Source: Mycobacterium sp.
Lineage (GTDB): Bacteria; Actinomycetota; Actinomycetes; Mycobacteriales; Mycobacteriaceae
Direction of reading: 5' to 3'
Assembly (NCBI RefSeq): GCF_025965855.1
Contig: NZ_JAOPWB010000323.1
Location: forward strand, 1-64,000
DNA: 64,000 nucleotides
Made by a program: the position numbers and the translations under genes. Below the pieces are notes generated by a model. That model was not told where the DNA came from. It saw only the letters and a list, made by a program, of their open reading frames with translations, and did not search any database. Positions 24,808 through 34,017 of the stretch are shown piece after piece; the stretch's first letter is position 1; each line of letters opens with the position of its first letter.

Positions 24808-26628
24808 ATGAAGCGCATCTACGCCGACTCTCACCCCCCGTTACTGAATCCGCGCGACATCGACTTTCTACTTTATGAATGGCTCGACGTGGAAGCACTG
24901 TGTGATCGGCCGCGGTACCGCGAGCACTCCATCGAATCCTTCGACTCGGTTCTGGATCTGGCGGCAGACATAGCGGTCAAACGCTTTGCGCCGCACTTCA
25001 AGACCGCCGACACAAAGGAGCCGGTCGTCAATCCCGACGGCACCGTGACCACGCTGCCCGAGATGAAAGCGGCGCTGTCGGCGGTGGGTGCCGCCGGACT
25101 GCTGGCCGGCGAGTTCGACCACGACGTCGACGGCTATCAACTCCCGTACGTGGTGTCGAGAGCCGCGTTCGCTTGGCTCCAGGCGGCTAACATCAGCGCC
25201 GCTGCATATCTGGGGCTGACCATCGGCAACGCCCACCTGGTGGCCGCCTACGGCAATAAGGAACAAATCGACAGCTGGGTGCGGCCGATGCTCGACGGCC
25301 GCTACCTGGGAACGATGTGCCTGTCTGAGCCGGACGCGGGGTCATCGTTGGCCAACATCACGACACAAGCGGTCCGGCAGGATGACGGAACATACCGCCT
25401 CACTGGCACCAAGATGTGGATCAGCGGCGGCGATCACGAAATGTCCGACAACATCGTTCATCTCGTGCTGGCCAAGACGCCCGGCGGTCCACCAGGCGTC
25501 AAGGGCATCTCGCTATTCATCGTTCCGAAGTTTCTCGTCGATGATGGCGGACGCCCGTCGACGCGTAACTCGGTGGTGCTGGTCGGTCTGAACCATAAGA
25601 TGGGCAACCGCGGAACGACCAACGCGCTGCTCAATTTTGGCGACGACTCCATCACGCCCGATGGCGTTAACGGCGCGGTCGGCTACCTTGTCGGCCAGGA
25701 GTTCGACGGGCTGCGCCACATGTTCCACATGATGAATGAAGCCAGGGTCGGCGTCGGACTGGCGGCCACGGCTCTGGGCTACACAGGGTATCTGCAGGCG
25801 CTGTCCTACGCCCGCACCCGGCTGCAAGGCAGGCCCCTGTCGCGCGGCCGTGAATCCGTCGATGAGATTCCGATCATCTCCCATCCCGACGTGCGCCGAA
25901 TGCTGCTGGCCCAAAAGAGCTACGTCGAGGGCGCTCTGGCGCTCGGTCTGTATTGCAGCCGCCTTATCGACGAAACAGTCTCCGCCCCAACCGATGCCGA
26001 GCGCGATGACACCGGGCTTCTGCTCGAGGTGCTGACCCCGATAGCCAAGAGCTGGCCGTCGCAGTGGTGCGTTGAGGCCAACAGTCTGGCTATCCAGGTC
26101 CACGGCGGATACGGCTATACCCGTGACTACAACGTCGAACAGCTCTACCGGGACAATCGACTCAATTCCATTCATGAGGGCACACACGGCATTCAGGCCC
26201 TCGATCTTCTTGGCCGCAAAGTGCTCATCCACAGCGGCCGCGGCCTCCGTCTGCTGCTCGAGAGAATCCGGGACACCACCAGTCAAGCGTCGGCGCTGGG
26301 GCATCCGCTGGCCGGCTGGGCGGACGCGCTGGCATCGGCCGCGCAGCGCGTCGAGGACACCACCCTGTCGCTCTGGAAGGATGGCGACCCCGGCGCCGCG
26401 CTGCCCAACGCGACGTTGTACCTCGAGGCCGTCGGCCACGTCGTGCTGGCATGGATCTGGCTGCAGCAGGCGTTAGCCGCGCACGGCAAGGCCGGCGATT
26501 TCTATGACGGTAAGCGCCTTGCGGCGCAATACTTCTTTCACTACGAACTCCCTAAGACGACCGCGCAGTTCGATGTGCTCGATAGCGGCGACCGAACCAC
26601 CACCGACTTGGACGAAAGCTGGTTCTAG
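24808..26628 (+). CDS. acyl-CoA dehydrogenase (long form)
   Basis: A 606-residue flavoenzyme with an extended N-terminal segment and a C-terminal extra domain, the length of the longer mycobacterial FadE group. Visible elements are GTMCLSEPDAGSSLANITTQ (FAD/substrate loop), KMWISGGDHEMSDNIVHL, and VHGGYGYTRDYNVEQLYRDN then HEGTHGIQALDLLGRK, whose Glu matches the catalytic base of this subgroup. It oxidises acyl-CoA to enoyl-CoA. It stands at the head of a plus-strand lipid set with the WS/DGAT and lipase genes. Confidence 0.93.
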   Translation: MKRIYADSHPPLLNPRDIDFLLYEWLDVEALCDRPRYREHSIESFDSVLDLAADIAVKRFAPHFKTADTKEPVVNPDGTVTTLPEMKAALSAVGAAGLLAGEFDHDVDGYQLPYVVSRAAFAWLQAANISAAAYLGLTIGNAHLVAAYGNKEQIDSWVRPMLDGRYLGTMCLSEPDAGSSLANITTQAVRQDDGTYRLTGTKMWISGGDHEMSDNIVHLVLAKTPGGPPGVKGISLFIVPKFLVDDGGRPSTRNSVVLVGLNHKMGNRGTTNALLNFGDDSITPDGVNGAVGYLVGQEFDGLRHMFHMMNEARVGVGLAATALGYTGYLQALSYARTRLQGRPLSRGRESVDEIPIISHPDVRRMLLAQKSYVEGALALGLYCSRLIDETVSAPTDAERDDTGLLLEVLTPIAKSWPSQWCVEANSLAIQVHGGYGYTRDYNVEQLYRDNRLNSIHEGTHGIQALDLLGRKVLIHSGRGLRLLLERIRDTTSQASALGHPLAGWADALASAAQRVEDTTLSLWKDGDPGAALPNATLYLEAVGHVVLAWIWLQQALAAHGKAGDFYDGKRLAAQYFFHYELPKTTAQFDVLDSGDRTTTDLDESWF

Positions 26629-26693
26629 CGTGATGGATGCTGCATGTGGTCACAATGTCTCAGGGACTAAACCGAGTTCCCCATGGAGGTGCG

Positions 26694-28133
26694 ATGCAGC
26701 AGCTGACCGGTTTAGATGCCGCGTTTTTGACGCTCGACTCGCCCACGGCGTACGGGCACGTGGGCAGCGTGTCCGTCCTCGATCCGCCGGCGGGCGGCGA
26801 GGCCCTCACGCTTGAGCGGCTGACCGAACTCATCGAGTCCCGCTTGCATCTAGTCCCGCCGTTTCGCCGCCGATTGGTGGAGGTGCCTTTTGGGCTGGAT
26901 CAGCCGTACTGGATCGAGGACCCCGATTTCGACATCGAGTTTCATGTCCGCGAACTCGCGTTGCCCGCCCCAGGGGATGATCGGCAGCTGGCGGTCCAGG
27001 CTGCCCGGCTGCACGCGCGGCCGCTGGACCGCCGCCGCCCGCTCTGGGAGACCTACCTCATCCACGGCCTGCAGAGCGGCCGGCAAGCCCTTTACACGAA
27101 GGTGCACCACGCGGCCATCGACGGGGTGTCGGGAAACGACTTGCTCGCAGCGCTGATGGACACCTCGCCAGAGCCGCGCGACACCGGCGAGCCAGACTCG
27201 TGGCGTCCGGAAACCCAGCCCGGCGCCGCGAAGCTGCTGGTGCGCAGTGCTGCGTCGCTGGCAACCAATCCGGTTCGGGCCGTGCGGGTCTCGGCGGGAA
27301 TCGTGCGTTCATTGCCAGCCCTTGTTACGAGTCCCGCGCGTCCCTGGCTGCCGCTCATCGACCGGTATGTGTTGCGCCGTGACCGCGGCGTCATCTTGTC
27401 GGCGCCGCCGTTGATAGCGCCCGCAACGCCGTTCAACAAGAACATCGGCCCGCATCGGCGCTGGGCCTTCGCCAGCCTCCCGCTTGGGCAGGTCAAGGAG
27501 ATCAAGAACGCCGCAGGCGTCACAGTCAACGACGTCGTGATGGCGCTGTGCGCCGGCGCGCTGCGCATCTGGCTACAAAAACACGATGCCCTGCCCGACG
27601 GACCGTTGTTGGCCGCCGTTCCGGTGTCCATCCGCACCGAAGAGCAAAAGGGCGCCCACGGCAACCGGGTCTCGTCCGTCATCGCGGCGCTACCCACCAA
27701 TTTGGCGGACCCGGCCGGGCGGCTGGCAGCTGCGCACGAGGCGATGCGCGCGGCCAAGGAGCAGCACAACGCACTGCCCGCCGAGCTACTCACCGACATT
27801 GCGCAGTTCTCCATGCCGGCGTTGGCGAATCAGGCCAACCGGCTGGCCACCCGACTGCGGCTACTGGAGCGGGTCCCGCCGTTCAATCTGATCATTTCCA
27901 ACGTTCCCGGGCCGACCGTGGATCTTTACCTGTGCGGCGCGCGGCTCGACGGCATCTACCCGCTCTCGGCGATCGCCGACGGACAGGGGCTCAACCTGAC
28001 TGTCTTAGGGTCCAAAGGCAAGCTCAACTTCGGCGCACTGGCCGACCGCGACCTGGTGCCCGATGTCGAGATGATCATCGACGCGCTAAAAGACGAAATC
28101 GCCACACTGTCTGACGCTTTCGGGGTCGGCTGA
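26694..28133 (+). CDS. wax ester synthase / diacylglycerol acyltransferase (WS/DGAT)
   Basis: A 479-residue acyltransferase with the catalytic HHxxxDG motif in TKVHHAAIDGVSGNDLLAAL, and family blocks LDAAFLTLDSPTAYGHVG, WIEDPDFDIEFHVREL and NLIISNVPGPTVDLYLCGAR. Mycobacterial members (Tgs) make triacylglycerol or wax esters from acyl-CoA. GGAGG five bases before the ATG at 26694 sets the start, although the frame is open from 26637. It overlaps the next gene by TGATG. Confidence 0.93.
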   Translation: MQQLTGLDAAFLTLDSPTAYGHVGSVSVLDPPAGGEALTLERLTELIESRLHLVPPFRRRLVEVPFGLDQPYWIEDPDFDIEFHVRELALPAPGDDRQLAVQAARLHARPLDRRRPLWETYLIHGLQSGRQALYTKVHHAAIDGVSGNDLLAALMDTSPEPRDTGEPDSWRPETQPGAAKLLVRSAASLATNPVRAVRVSAGIVRSLPALVTSPARPWLPLIDRYVLRRDRGVILSAPPLIAPATPFNKNIGPHRRWAFASLPLGQVKEIKNAAGVTVNDVVMALCAGALRIWLQKHDALPDGPLLAAVPVSIRTEEQKGAHGNRVSSVIAALPTNLADPAGRLAAAHEAMRAAKEQHNALPAELLTDIAQFSMPALANQANRLATRLRLLERVPPFNLIISNVPGPTVDLYLCGARLDGIYPLSAIADGQGLNLTVLGSKGKLNFGALADRDLVPDVEMIIDALKDEIATLSDAFGVG

Positions 28134-28975
28134 TGTCGAGTCCGAGGCCGCGGCCGCACATACCTACCGGCCCCACCGGGGTGACCGCTCCCCCGTCGTG
28201 GCTCTACCTGACAGACCCCGCCCGTGCGGCGGCCGAATACGGGTGGCTGATTGCCGCGCTGCCGCTCAGGCAGCTGCTGCCTACTGGCGACGGGCACCCG
28301 GTTCTGGTGTTGCCGGGTCTGCTGGCCGACGACGGGTCCACCTGGACGCTGCGGCGCATCCTGCGCGACCTGGGCTACCGGGTGCACGGCTGGCGGCTGG
28401 GTCGCAACCTCGGTCCGACAGCTGCGACGGTTACCGGGCTACAGACCCGCCTGCTCGACCTGCGGTCGCGATACGACTCTGCGGTGAGTGTGATCGGCTG
28501 GAGCCTCGGCGGCATCTACGCTCGCACTCTGGCCCGTGACGCTCCAACTGCGGTGCGCCAGGTGATCACGCTGGGCAGCCCGATTCGCCTCGCCCACGAA
28601 AGCCAGTCCCGCGCCGGTCGCGCCTTCGACCGCTACGCCCATTTACATGTCGTGCCAAGGGAGCTGCCGCTGGAGTCAGGCCTCGATGCCCTGCCGGTGC
28701 CGGCTACCTCCATCTACTCCCGATACGACGGCATCGTCGCCTGGCAGGCCTGCCTCGACCTGCCGTCTACGCGGGCCGAGAACATCGCAGTGGTCTGCAG
28801 CCATTTGGGGTTCGGTCACCACCCGGCGGTAATCTGGGCCGTCGCCGACCGGCTGGCACAGCCGCTGGGCCAGTGGGCGCCATTCCGGGCGCCAGCCGCG
28901 CTGCGGCCGCTATATCCCGCGGCCGACTCACCACCCCAGCGGGCTCCGCGATCCCACCACAGAAGGGCTCAGTGA
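28133..28975 (+). CDS. alpha/beta-hydrolase, lipase-like
   Basis: A 280-residue hydrolase with the nucleophile elbow GWSLGG in SVIGWSLGGIYARTLARDA and an upstream oxyanion strand (HPVLVLPGLLADDGSTW). The later HLGFGHHPAVIWAVADRLAQ holds the probable catalytic His. The start is coupled to the WS/DGAT stop (TGATG), suggesting joint control of storage-lipid synthesis and turnover. The C-terminal tail is Pro/Arg-rich. The lipid substrate is inferred. Confidence 0.85.
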   Translation: MSSPRPRPHIPTGPTGVTAPPSWLYLTDPARAAAEYGWLIAALPLRQLLPTGDGHPVLVLPGLLADDGSTWTLRRILRDLGYRVHGWRLGRNLGPTAATVTGLQTRLLDLRSRYDSAVSVIGWSLGGIYARTLARDAPTAVRQVITLGSPIRLAHESQSRAGRAFDRYAHLHVVPRELPLESGLDALPVPATSIYSRYDGIVAWQACLDLPSTRAENIAVVCSHLGFGHHPAVIWAVADRLAQPLGQWAPFRAPAALRPLYPAADSPPQRAPRSHHRRAQ

Positions 28976-28985
28976 GCTTTCATCA

Positions 28986-29564
28986 TCAGTAGTTACCTTT
29001 CGGGCAGTCGCCTCTCGCGGTTATCTCTGCTGGGTCGCGGCCGGTGAAGGCGATGAGCCGCTCGAGCGGGCTGGCGTTGGCGGGCACTGGCACGGGTGGA
29101 TCGAATCCAGCGGTGATGCGACTTTGTGGAGTGAGGGTCTGCCGCGCCAGGGCGAGGACGTGAGCGGCGTGGGTGTCGGAGACATCAAGAGGACAGTGTA
29201 ATGCCATGGCGAAATCCCAGCCGTGGACGACGAGTTCGAGAGACAGGATGCCGAGCGCAAGGTCAGCGGGCAGTGTTCGTCCGCTGAAAACGACGTCACC
29301 GGCCAACCCGCGGCGACACCATTCCGCCAGGATGGGCTGCGTAAGTTGCTGCATGCGTTGGTCTATGGAGCCGTAGGTGGGTACGACGGGTGGAATACCG
29401 GCGGCGGCAGCGAGGCGGGAGATCGTGTCGATGAGATGGTCGGCCAGGGCCTGCACATCCCAGTCGTCACACGGCGTGGGGCGGTGCATGTCGTCGGGGC
29501 CGATCGTCTGGACGACATGCTGCAACACGACCAATGCCTGTCCGGCACTGGCGAATTCATCCAC
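28986..29564 (-). CDS. TIGR03086 family metal-binding protein (mycothiol/maleylpyruvate-isomerase fold)
   Basis: A 192-residue DinB/MDMPI-fold protein: TPCDDWDVQALADHLIDTIS carries one metal-ligand His, and LELVVHGWDFAMAL carries the second His-Trp-Asp block of TIGR03086. GTG 29564 with AGGAG five bases before it is preferred; an ATG at 29597 overlaps the old-yellow-enzyme stop. It is the last gene of the minus-strand operon from 34872. These proteins are often mycothiol-linked; no function is proven. Confidence 0.82.
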   Translation of the reverse strand: MDEFASAGQALVVLQHVVQTIGPDDMHRPTPCDDWDVQALADHLIDTISRLAAAAGIPPVVPTYGSIDQRMQQLTQPILAEWCRRGLAGDVVFSGRTLPADLALGILSLELVVHGWDFAMALHCPLDVSDTHAAHVLALARQTLTPQSRITAGFDPPVPVPANASPLERLIAFTGRDPAEITARGDCPKGNY

Positions 29565-29593
29565 GGTGTCTCCTGATCGTGCGGCGCACGACG

Positions 29594-30742
29594 TCAAACG
29601 CGGCGATCACGTGCCGCCATCGGCTCGTAGGGCGGATAGTCGATGTATCCATGGGGGCCGGGTGTGTAGTGCAAGGCGCGGTCGGATCGTCGGATCGGCG
29701 CTAGGGCGGCAAAGCGTGACGGTAGGTCGGGGTTGGCGATGAACGTTTCGCCGAATGCGACGAGATCGACCAGACCGTCATCGATGAGCTGGTTTCCGCG
29801 TTCGCGCGTCATTCCGACGTTGGCGATAATGGTGCCGCGGTAGCGGGGCCGGAAGTGCTTGAACATGCCGTCGCCCTGCAGATCTGAGAGCGGACTACCG
29901 CTGAGATCGGCCATCGCGCCCATCAATAGTAAGTGCGCTAGCGAATATTCGTTGAGCCGCTCGATCACGTACTCGCTGGTCTCCAGAGTGTCGGCCGTCG
30001 AGACGAACTCGCCGCGCTCACCCCACGCCGGCCCGGCCTTGACCCCCACCTTGCTGATGTCGATGCGTGCGCCGACGGCGTCAAGTACGTCGAACAAAAG
30101 GCGTGCCCGGTTTGCGATCGAACCGCCGTAGTCGTCGGTGCGGACATTGGTGCGTGGGTTGAGGAACTGGCTGATCAGATAGTTGAACCCCGCCTGAAGT
30201 TGCACACCATCGAACCCGGCCCGTACGGCGTTCGCTGCAGCCGTTGCGAAGTCGTTGATCGTCCTGCGGATGTCGTCCTGCGTCATCGCTCTGGGAGTCA
30301 CAGTCGGCTGGTTGCCCGACGAGGTTGGCGAGCGCAGCCTAGGGTTGACCGCCGACGGGGCCAACGGTGGTGTGCCAGAGAAGAAATCGGGATGCGATAA
30401 CGAGCCGGTGTGCCAGAGTTGCGCGAAGATGACACCGCCCGCACGGTGCACGGCCTCGGTCACTCCGGACCAGCCACGGACCTGGGCGTCGGTGAACAAT
30501 CCAGGAACGTCGTTCCAGCCGACGGCGTCGCGACTGACCCACGTGCCCTCGGTGATGATCAGCCCGGCCGACGCGCGCTGGGCGTAGTACTGCGCGTGCA
30601 GTTCCGTCGGCACCAAGTCGGGATTGGTTGCGCGGCTTCGTGTCATAGGCGCCATGACGACGCGATTGGCGAACGGGGAGTCACCTGCGCGGTAGGGCCA
30701 CAACAGTGGCTGTGCCCCGTTGTGCTCTGGCGGCGTGCTCAA
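29594..30742 (-). CDS. old yellow enzyme family FMN reductase with altered active-site pair
   Basis: A 382-residue OYE-type TIM barrel: RVVMAPMTRSRA (FMN/substrate threonine region), LIITEGTWVSRDAVGW, AQLWHTGSLSH, and TDDYGGSIANRARLLFDV. In place of the usual HxxN or HxxH substrate-binding pair (for example LHGANGYL) it reads LQAGFNYL. Both residues that hold the carbonyl of the substrate are therefore changed. The start is TTG 30742, overlapping the esterase stop (TTGA), which indicates coupling. The FMN fold looks intact, but the substrate or even the activity may differ from usual ene-reductases. Confidence 0.87.
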   Translation of the reverse strand: MSTPPEHNGAQPLLWPYRAGDSPFANRVVMAPMTRSRATNPDLVPTELHAQYYAQRASAGLIITEGTWVSRDAVGWNDVPGLFTDAQVRGWSGVTEAVHRAGGVIFAQLWHTGSLSHPDFFSGTPPLAPSAVNPRLRSPTSSGNQPTVTPRAMTQDDIRRTINDFATAAANAVRAGFDGVQLQAGFNYLISQFLNPRTNVRTDDYGGSIANRARLLFDVLDAVGARIDISKVGVKAGPAWGERGEFVSTADTLETSEYVIERLNEYSLAHLLLMGAMADLSGSPLSDLQGDGMFKHFRPRYRGTIIANVGMTRERGNQLIDDGLVDLVAFGETFIANPDLPSRFAALAPIRRSDRALHYTPGPHGYIDYPPYEPMAARDRRV

Positions 30743-31698
30743 GAGGCTGCCTCCTCTACGGTGTCGCTGCGGGCGTGCATTCTGAAAAAGCCCGCGAGAT
30801 CTTCAATCGCTAGCGCCGACTCCGGTATTCCCGCCGATATGAAGACCGGCCATACGTGAATTCCATGCGCCCACGGCTGGAAGGTCGTGTCGACGCCGGC
30901 CGCCACGGCTGCATCACAGATACGGGTCGCGTTGTCGAACAAGATCTCGTTCTCGCCCACCTGGATCAGCAGCGGCGGGAGACCGTGTAGATCGGCAAAC
31001 ACTGACGAGCAGCGAGGATCTGCCGGGTCGGCGCCGTCGAGGTATTCGGATGCCATCGATTCCAGTGTTTCGCGAGTAACGAACGGGTCGATTTCTTTGC
31101 GCAGTTCCAACGAGGGTCCGGAGAAGGTCAGATCGGCGAACGGCGAGATCACCGCAACACAGGAAGGCAGCGGCAGGTTCTCGTCACGGGCGGCCGTGGC
31201 GACGGCTATGGCTAGGTTGCCGCCGGCGGAATCTCCGAGCACAGCGAGGGTCTCAGGATTTTCTCCCCCATCGCGGACGGTGAACCGGTAGGCCGCCAGG
31301 CAATCCTCAAAGGCGGCGGGAAAGCGATGGTCGGGAGCCAAGCGGTAGTCGACCACATGCACTCTGGCATGTGCGGCAAGCGCCACGGCGCCAGCCAGCG
31401 GCAGGTATCGATCGGGCGGCGAGCCGCTGATGTAGCCACCCCCGTGGTAGTAGACGACAGTGCGCTTGGGCTTGCCGACCAGTGGTTCGAGGGTGATCGT
31501 AGGAACACCGCCCAAGCTGTTGGAGTAGCCGGAAATCCCTTCCAGCGCTTGGCGGTCATTGAACCTCCGAATGCTCTCGGTGTCGTCGTCGGCGGGCCTG
31601 TTGCGCAGGTAGCGGGTGAATGCCTGCAGCAGCAGGGACGGCTTAGCTAGTTGCTCGACCGTTGATGGTGCCCTATTGGCGTCCTCAGCTGCGGTCAT
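30739..31698 (-). CDS. HSL-type alpha/beta-hydrolase (esterase)
   Basis: A 319-residue hormone-sensitive-lipase-family esterase with the HGGG oxyanion motif (VVYYHGGGYISGSPPDRYL), VDYRLAPDHRFPAAFEDCLA, and the nucleophile GDSAGG in AVLGDSAGGNLAIAVATAA. HGIHVWPVF supplies the catalytic His. ATG 31698 with AAAGG upstream is preferred over ATG 31719. It lies 21 bases after the MBL hydrolase and is coupled to the old yellow enzyme. Confidence 0.92.
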   Translation of the reverse strand: MTAAEDANRAPSTVEQLAKPSLLLQAFTRYLRNRPADDDTESIRRFNDRQALEGISGYSNSLGGVPTITLEPLVGKPKRTVVYYHGGGYISGSPPDRYLPLAGAVALAAHARVHVVDYRLAPDHRFPAAFEDCLAAYRFTVRDGGENPETLAVLGDSAGGNLAIAVATAARDENLPLPSCVAVISPFADLTFSGPSLELRKEIDPFVTRETLESMASEYLDGADPADPRCSSVFADLHGLPPLLIQVGENEILFDNATRICDAAVAAGVDTTFQPWAHGIHVWPVFISAGIPESALAIEDLAGFFRMHARSDTVEEAAS

Positions 31699-31719
31699 GG
31701 CGCCTTTCTGGTAGTGCAT

Positions 31720-32559
31720 TCATCGGTAAAGTGCGGCAGCCCCCAGCCAGAGCGCTCCGGGATTGAGCCGGTCAGGGAAGCGTTCGACCATGGCGTTGAA
31801 AAAGCCCAGCGCTGTGGTGTGCTGCGACAGCAACTCGTCGGCGCTGTTGAGGTATTCCCGTGTCTCGGAGATAGCACGTGTGCCGGTGTCGTCGAGATCT
31901 TTGTTCTTGTGTCCGGCTACGATCCATCGCGGGTTGAGGCTTTCGACGATGCCGATGGCCGAACGCCACTTGTCGCGGCCACCGTCGGCCGATTCTGCCA
32001 GGTATAGGTGGACACCGTTGTAGACGGTGTCACCAGCTACGACGAGGTCCAGGTTCGGCACGTGCAGCACACTTGTCGCATCGGTGTCAGTATGGCCGAC
32101 TTCGACAACGTCGAGCGGCCGGCCTTCCAACTGAATTCGGTTGTTCTCCGGTGGCACAGCCGTGACGGTGGTCTCGGGAATTTGGCCAGGGAACAGCCTG
32201 TCCCACACGGCGTCGCGCATCGCAACATTTCGGTGCATCTGGTCGATGGTGCCTGGGCTGGCGACGATTTGAGCGCCGAACTTGTCGACGAACATGCCTG
32301 CGGTGAACCAATGGTCGCCGTGTCCATGAGTGACGAAAATGTGAGTGAGGTTCTTGTTGCTGGCCTGGACCCAGTCGATTACAGCCTGCGCCTGCTCGCG
32401 GGTGAACGGCGGGTCGACCAGAACCGCATCATCGTGACCGTGAATCAGGGTGGTCGACAGTGGTGACCACATGGGACGGTCCCCATTTGGGAGCAGCTGG
32501 GTCACGTTTTGCGGGATGGGGTCCGCGACAAAGATGTCATAGCCGAGGTGGGTCGACAT
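31720..32559 (-). CDS. MBL fold metallo-hydrolase
   Basis: A 279-residue metallo-beta-lactamase-fold protein. HxHxDH is present in IFVTHGHGDHWFTAGM, with later ligands in EVGHTDTDATSVLHV, VVAGDTVYNGVHLYL and IVAGHKNKD. The N-terminal start MSTHLGYDIF at 32559 follows AGGA. It is a paralog of the gene at 34018 in the same operon. Such enzymes hydrolyse esters, lactones or thioesters; the substrate is unknown. Confidence 0.9.
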   Translation of the reverse strand: MSTHLGYDIFVADPIPQNVTQLLPNGDRPMWSPLSTTLIHGHDDAVLVDPPFTREQAQAVIDWVQASNKNLTHIFVTHGHGDHWFTAGMFVDKFGAQIVASPGTIDQMHRNVAMRDAVWDRLFPGQIPETTVTAVPPENNRIQLEGRPLDVVEVGHTDTDATSVLHVPNLDLVVAGDTVYNGVHLYLAESADGGRDKWRSAIGIVESLNPRWIVAGHKNKDLDDTGTRAISETREYLNSADELLSQHTTALGFFNAMVERFPDRLNPGALWLGAAALYR

Positions 32560-32573
32560 TTCGGTCCTGCCTT

Positions 32574-33038
32574 TCAATTTTTCGATGAGCTGGTGGGGGC
32601 CGGCTTGGAAGGCCGGTTTTCCCGGATCCAGCGTTTCTCCTCGTCTGAGCCGCTGTCGGGTGGGCGCATGCCCTGAATCGTCCACTGATTTCGCGGTGTG
32701 TCGTCGATGTGAATCTCCCAGTCCAGTCCGCGGTCGCGTACGAAGGGGTGGATGGACTTGTTGATGAATTTCAGCAGCCCTTCCCTCAATTCGGCTGGCA
32801 TCGCATAAGCGATGTGGTCGATGGAGAAGCGCACGAAGTCGTTGCGCGGCACGCCTCCAACGAACAGCGAATCCTTGGGCAGATCGTGAAAGGCGACCAC
32901 GACATAGAAACGGGGCATCGCCATCTCAGGAAGCCCGCCGGCTTCCGGAGCGTAAATATCAGTGATGGCTTCGGCGAAGGCCCGCTTCTGCTCGCTTGAA
33001 TAGGTGCCTTCCGTGCAATACACATTCCACAGCGGCAT
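32574..33038 (-). CDS. Tautomerase_3-like protein
   Basis: A 154-residue protein starting MPLWNVYCTEGTYSSEQKRA, with Pro1 available after Met removal. The body includes MPRFYVVVAFHDLPKDSLFV, VPRNDFVRFSIDHIA and a C-terminal WEIHIDDTPRNQWTIQGM, which is the pattern of the longer tautomerase subgroup. GGAGGAG before the start is strong. It lies between the hydrolase and the second MBL gene in the operon. It probably acts on an unsaturated acid or enol. Confidence 0.82.
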   Translation of the reverse strand: MPLWNVYCTEGTYSSEQKRAFAEAITDIYAPEAGGLPEMAMPRFYVVVAFHDLPKDSLFVGGVPRNDFVRFSIDHIAYAMPAELREGLLKFINKSIHPFVRDRGLDWEIHIDDTPRNQWTIQGMRPPDSGSDEEKRWIRENRPSKPAPTSSSKN

Positions 33039-33053
33039 ATCTCCTCCTACCTA

Positions 33054-33983
33054 TTAGGTGGAGCCGCTCACCGGCTCCGGCGCGCTGGCTTGCTGGTTTC
33101 GCGACACCACCAAGTGCTCGACGAACCAGTCTCGAGCCGGTGGTCCGGTCTGTTCGAAAAATGTTGTGTACGCATCGAAATGGCCGCCATCGTAGGTGAG
33201 CAGCTTCTTAGGTTCGGGAGCTGTTTGGTAGACCTGCATCTGAACTTCGGTGAAGGTGCATACGTCGTGTTCGGCGATGATCATCAGCAGCGGCTTGGGT
33301 GCCACATAGGGAAGCCAGCCCGCAGGCTCGAACTCGGTGAAATTCTCCAGTGAGCGAAGCGTTGTCTGGTTGTTCCAGATCCCTGATTCTATTGCTTCGC
33401 GGTACTCCTCGGGAAACTGCCGCGGGAAGGCACATAGTTCGCCGGGGTCTTCGGAGAACATCGGCACCATCATCGGTGGCTCGCCGGCCAGGCGGGCGCG
33501 CCGGTCAGCGGCGGCTCGGCGGCGGATCTCGTGTAGCTCCTCGGTGGTAAACAGCTTGACCGCATTGCGGTGACCGCTGACGTTGGGAATCTGCGCGACC
33601 ACGCACCGTACACGCGGGTCATTGGCGGCGGTGACGATCGCCAATCCCCCCGAGAAGCTTGACCCCCACACGCCGAATCCTTGTTGGGCGTCGAACTCCG
33701 GTTGCGATTCGGCAAAGGTGATGGCGTCACGCAAGTCGGTCAGCTGTTTGAACACGTTCAACTCCTGCCGTGGTTCGCCCTCGGAGGTGCCCCAGCCGCG
33801 GTTGTCGTAATTGAGCACAGCAAAACCCGCCCGGGCGAATAACGCAGCGAACTGGTCAATGTGTGGCTTCACTCCCCCGAAGCCAGGGCACATGACAATC
33901 CCGGGGTGGGCGTCGCTGTCCGGCGAGTGCAGGTATGCCCGCAGGATGATGCCGTCTTCGGTAGGAATCTTCGCTCGCCGCAT
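33054..33983 (-). CDS. alpha/beta-hydrolase (dienelactone hydrolase-like)
   Basis: A 309-residue hydrolase: GIVMCPGFGGVKPHIDQFAA, VLNYDNRGWGTSEGEPRQEL, and the nucleophile in GVWGSSFSGGLAIVTAA (GxSxxG). IIAEHDVCTFTEVQ gives the acid region and YDGGHFDAYTTFFEQ the His. The start at 33983 is chosen by similarity of IPTEDGIILRAYLHSP to family N-termini; the ribosome site is weak. The stop codon overlaps an 11-bp palindrome (33049-33059). Confidence 0.87.
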   Translation of the reverse strand: MRRAKIPTEDGIILRAYLHSPDSDAHPGIVMCPGFGGVKPHIDQFAALFARAGFAVLNYDNRGWGTSEGEPRQELNVFKQLTDLRDAITFAESQPEFDAQQGFGVWGSSFSGGLAIVTAANDPRVRCVVAQIPNVSGHRNAVKLFTTEELHEIRRRAAADRRARLAGEPPMMVPMFSEDPGELCAFPRQFPEEYREAIESGIWNNQTTLRSLENFTEFEPAGWLPYVAPKPLLMIIAEHDVCTFTEVQMQVYQTAPEPKKLLTYDGGHFDAYTTFFEQTGPPARDWFVEHLVVSRNQQASAPEPVSGST

Positions 33984-34017
33984 AATCGTTCGCTTTCGAC
34001 TGGGTGACGGTGGCGTC

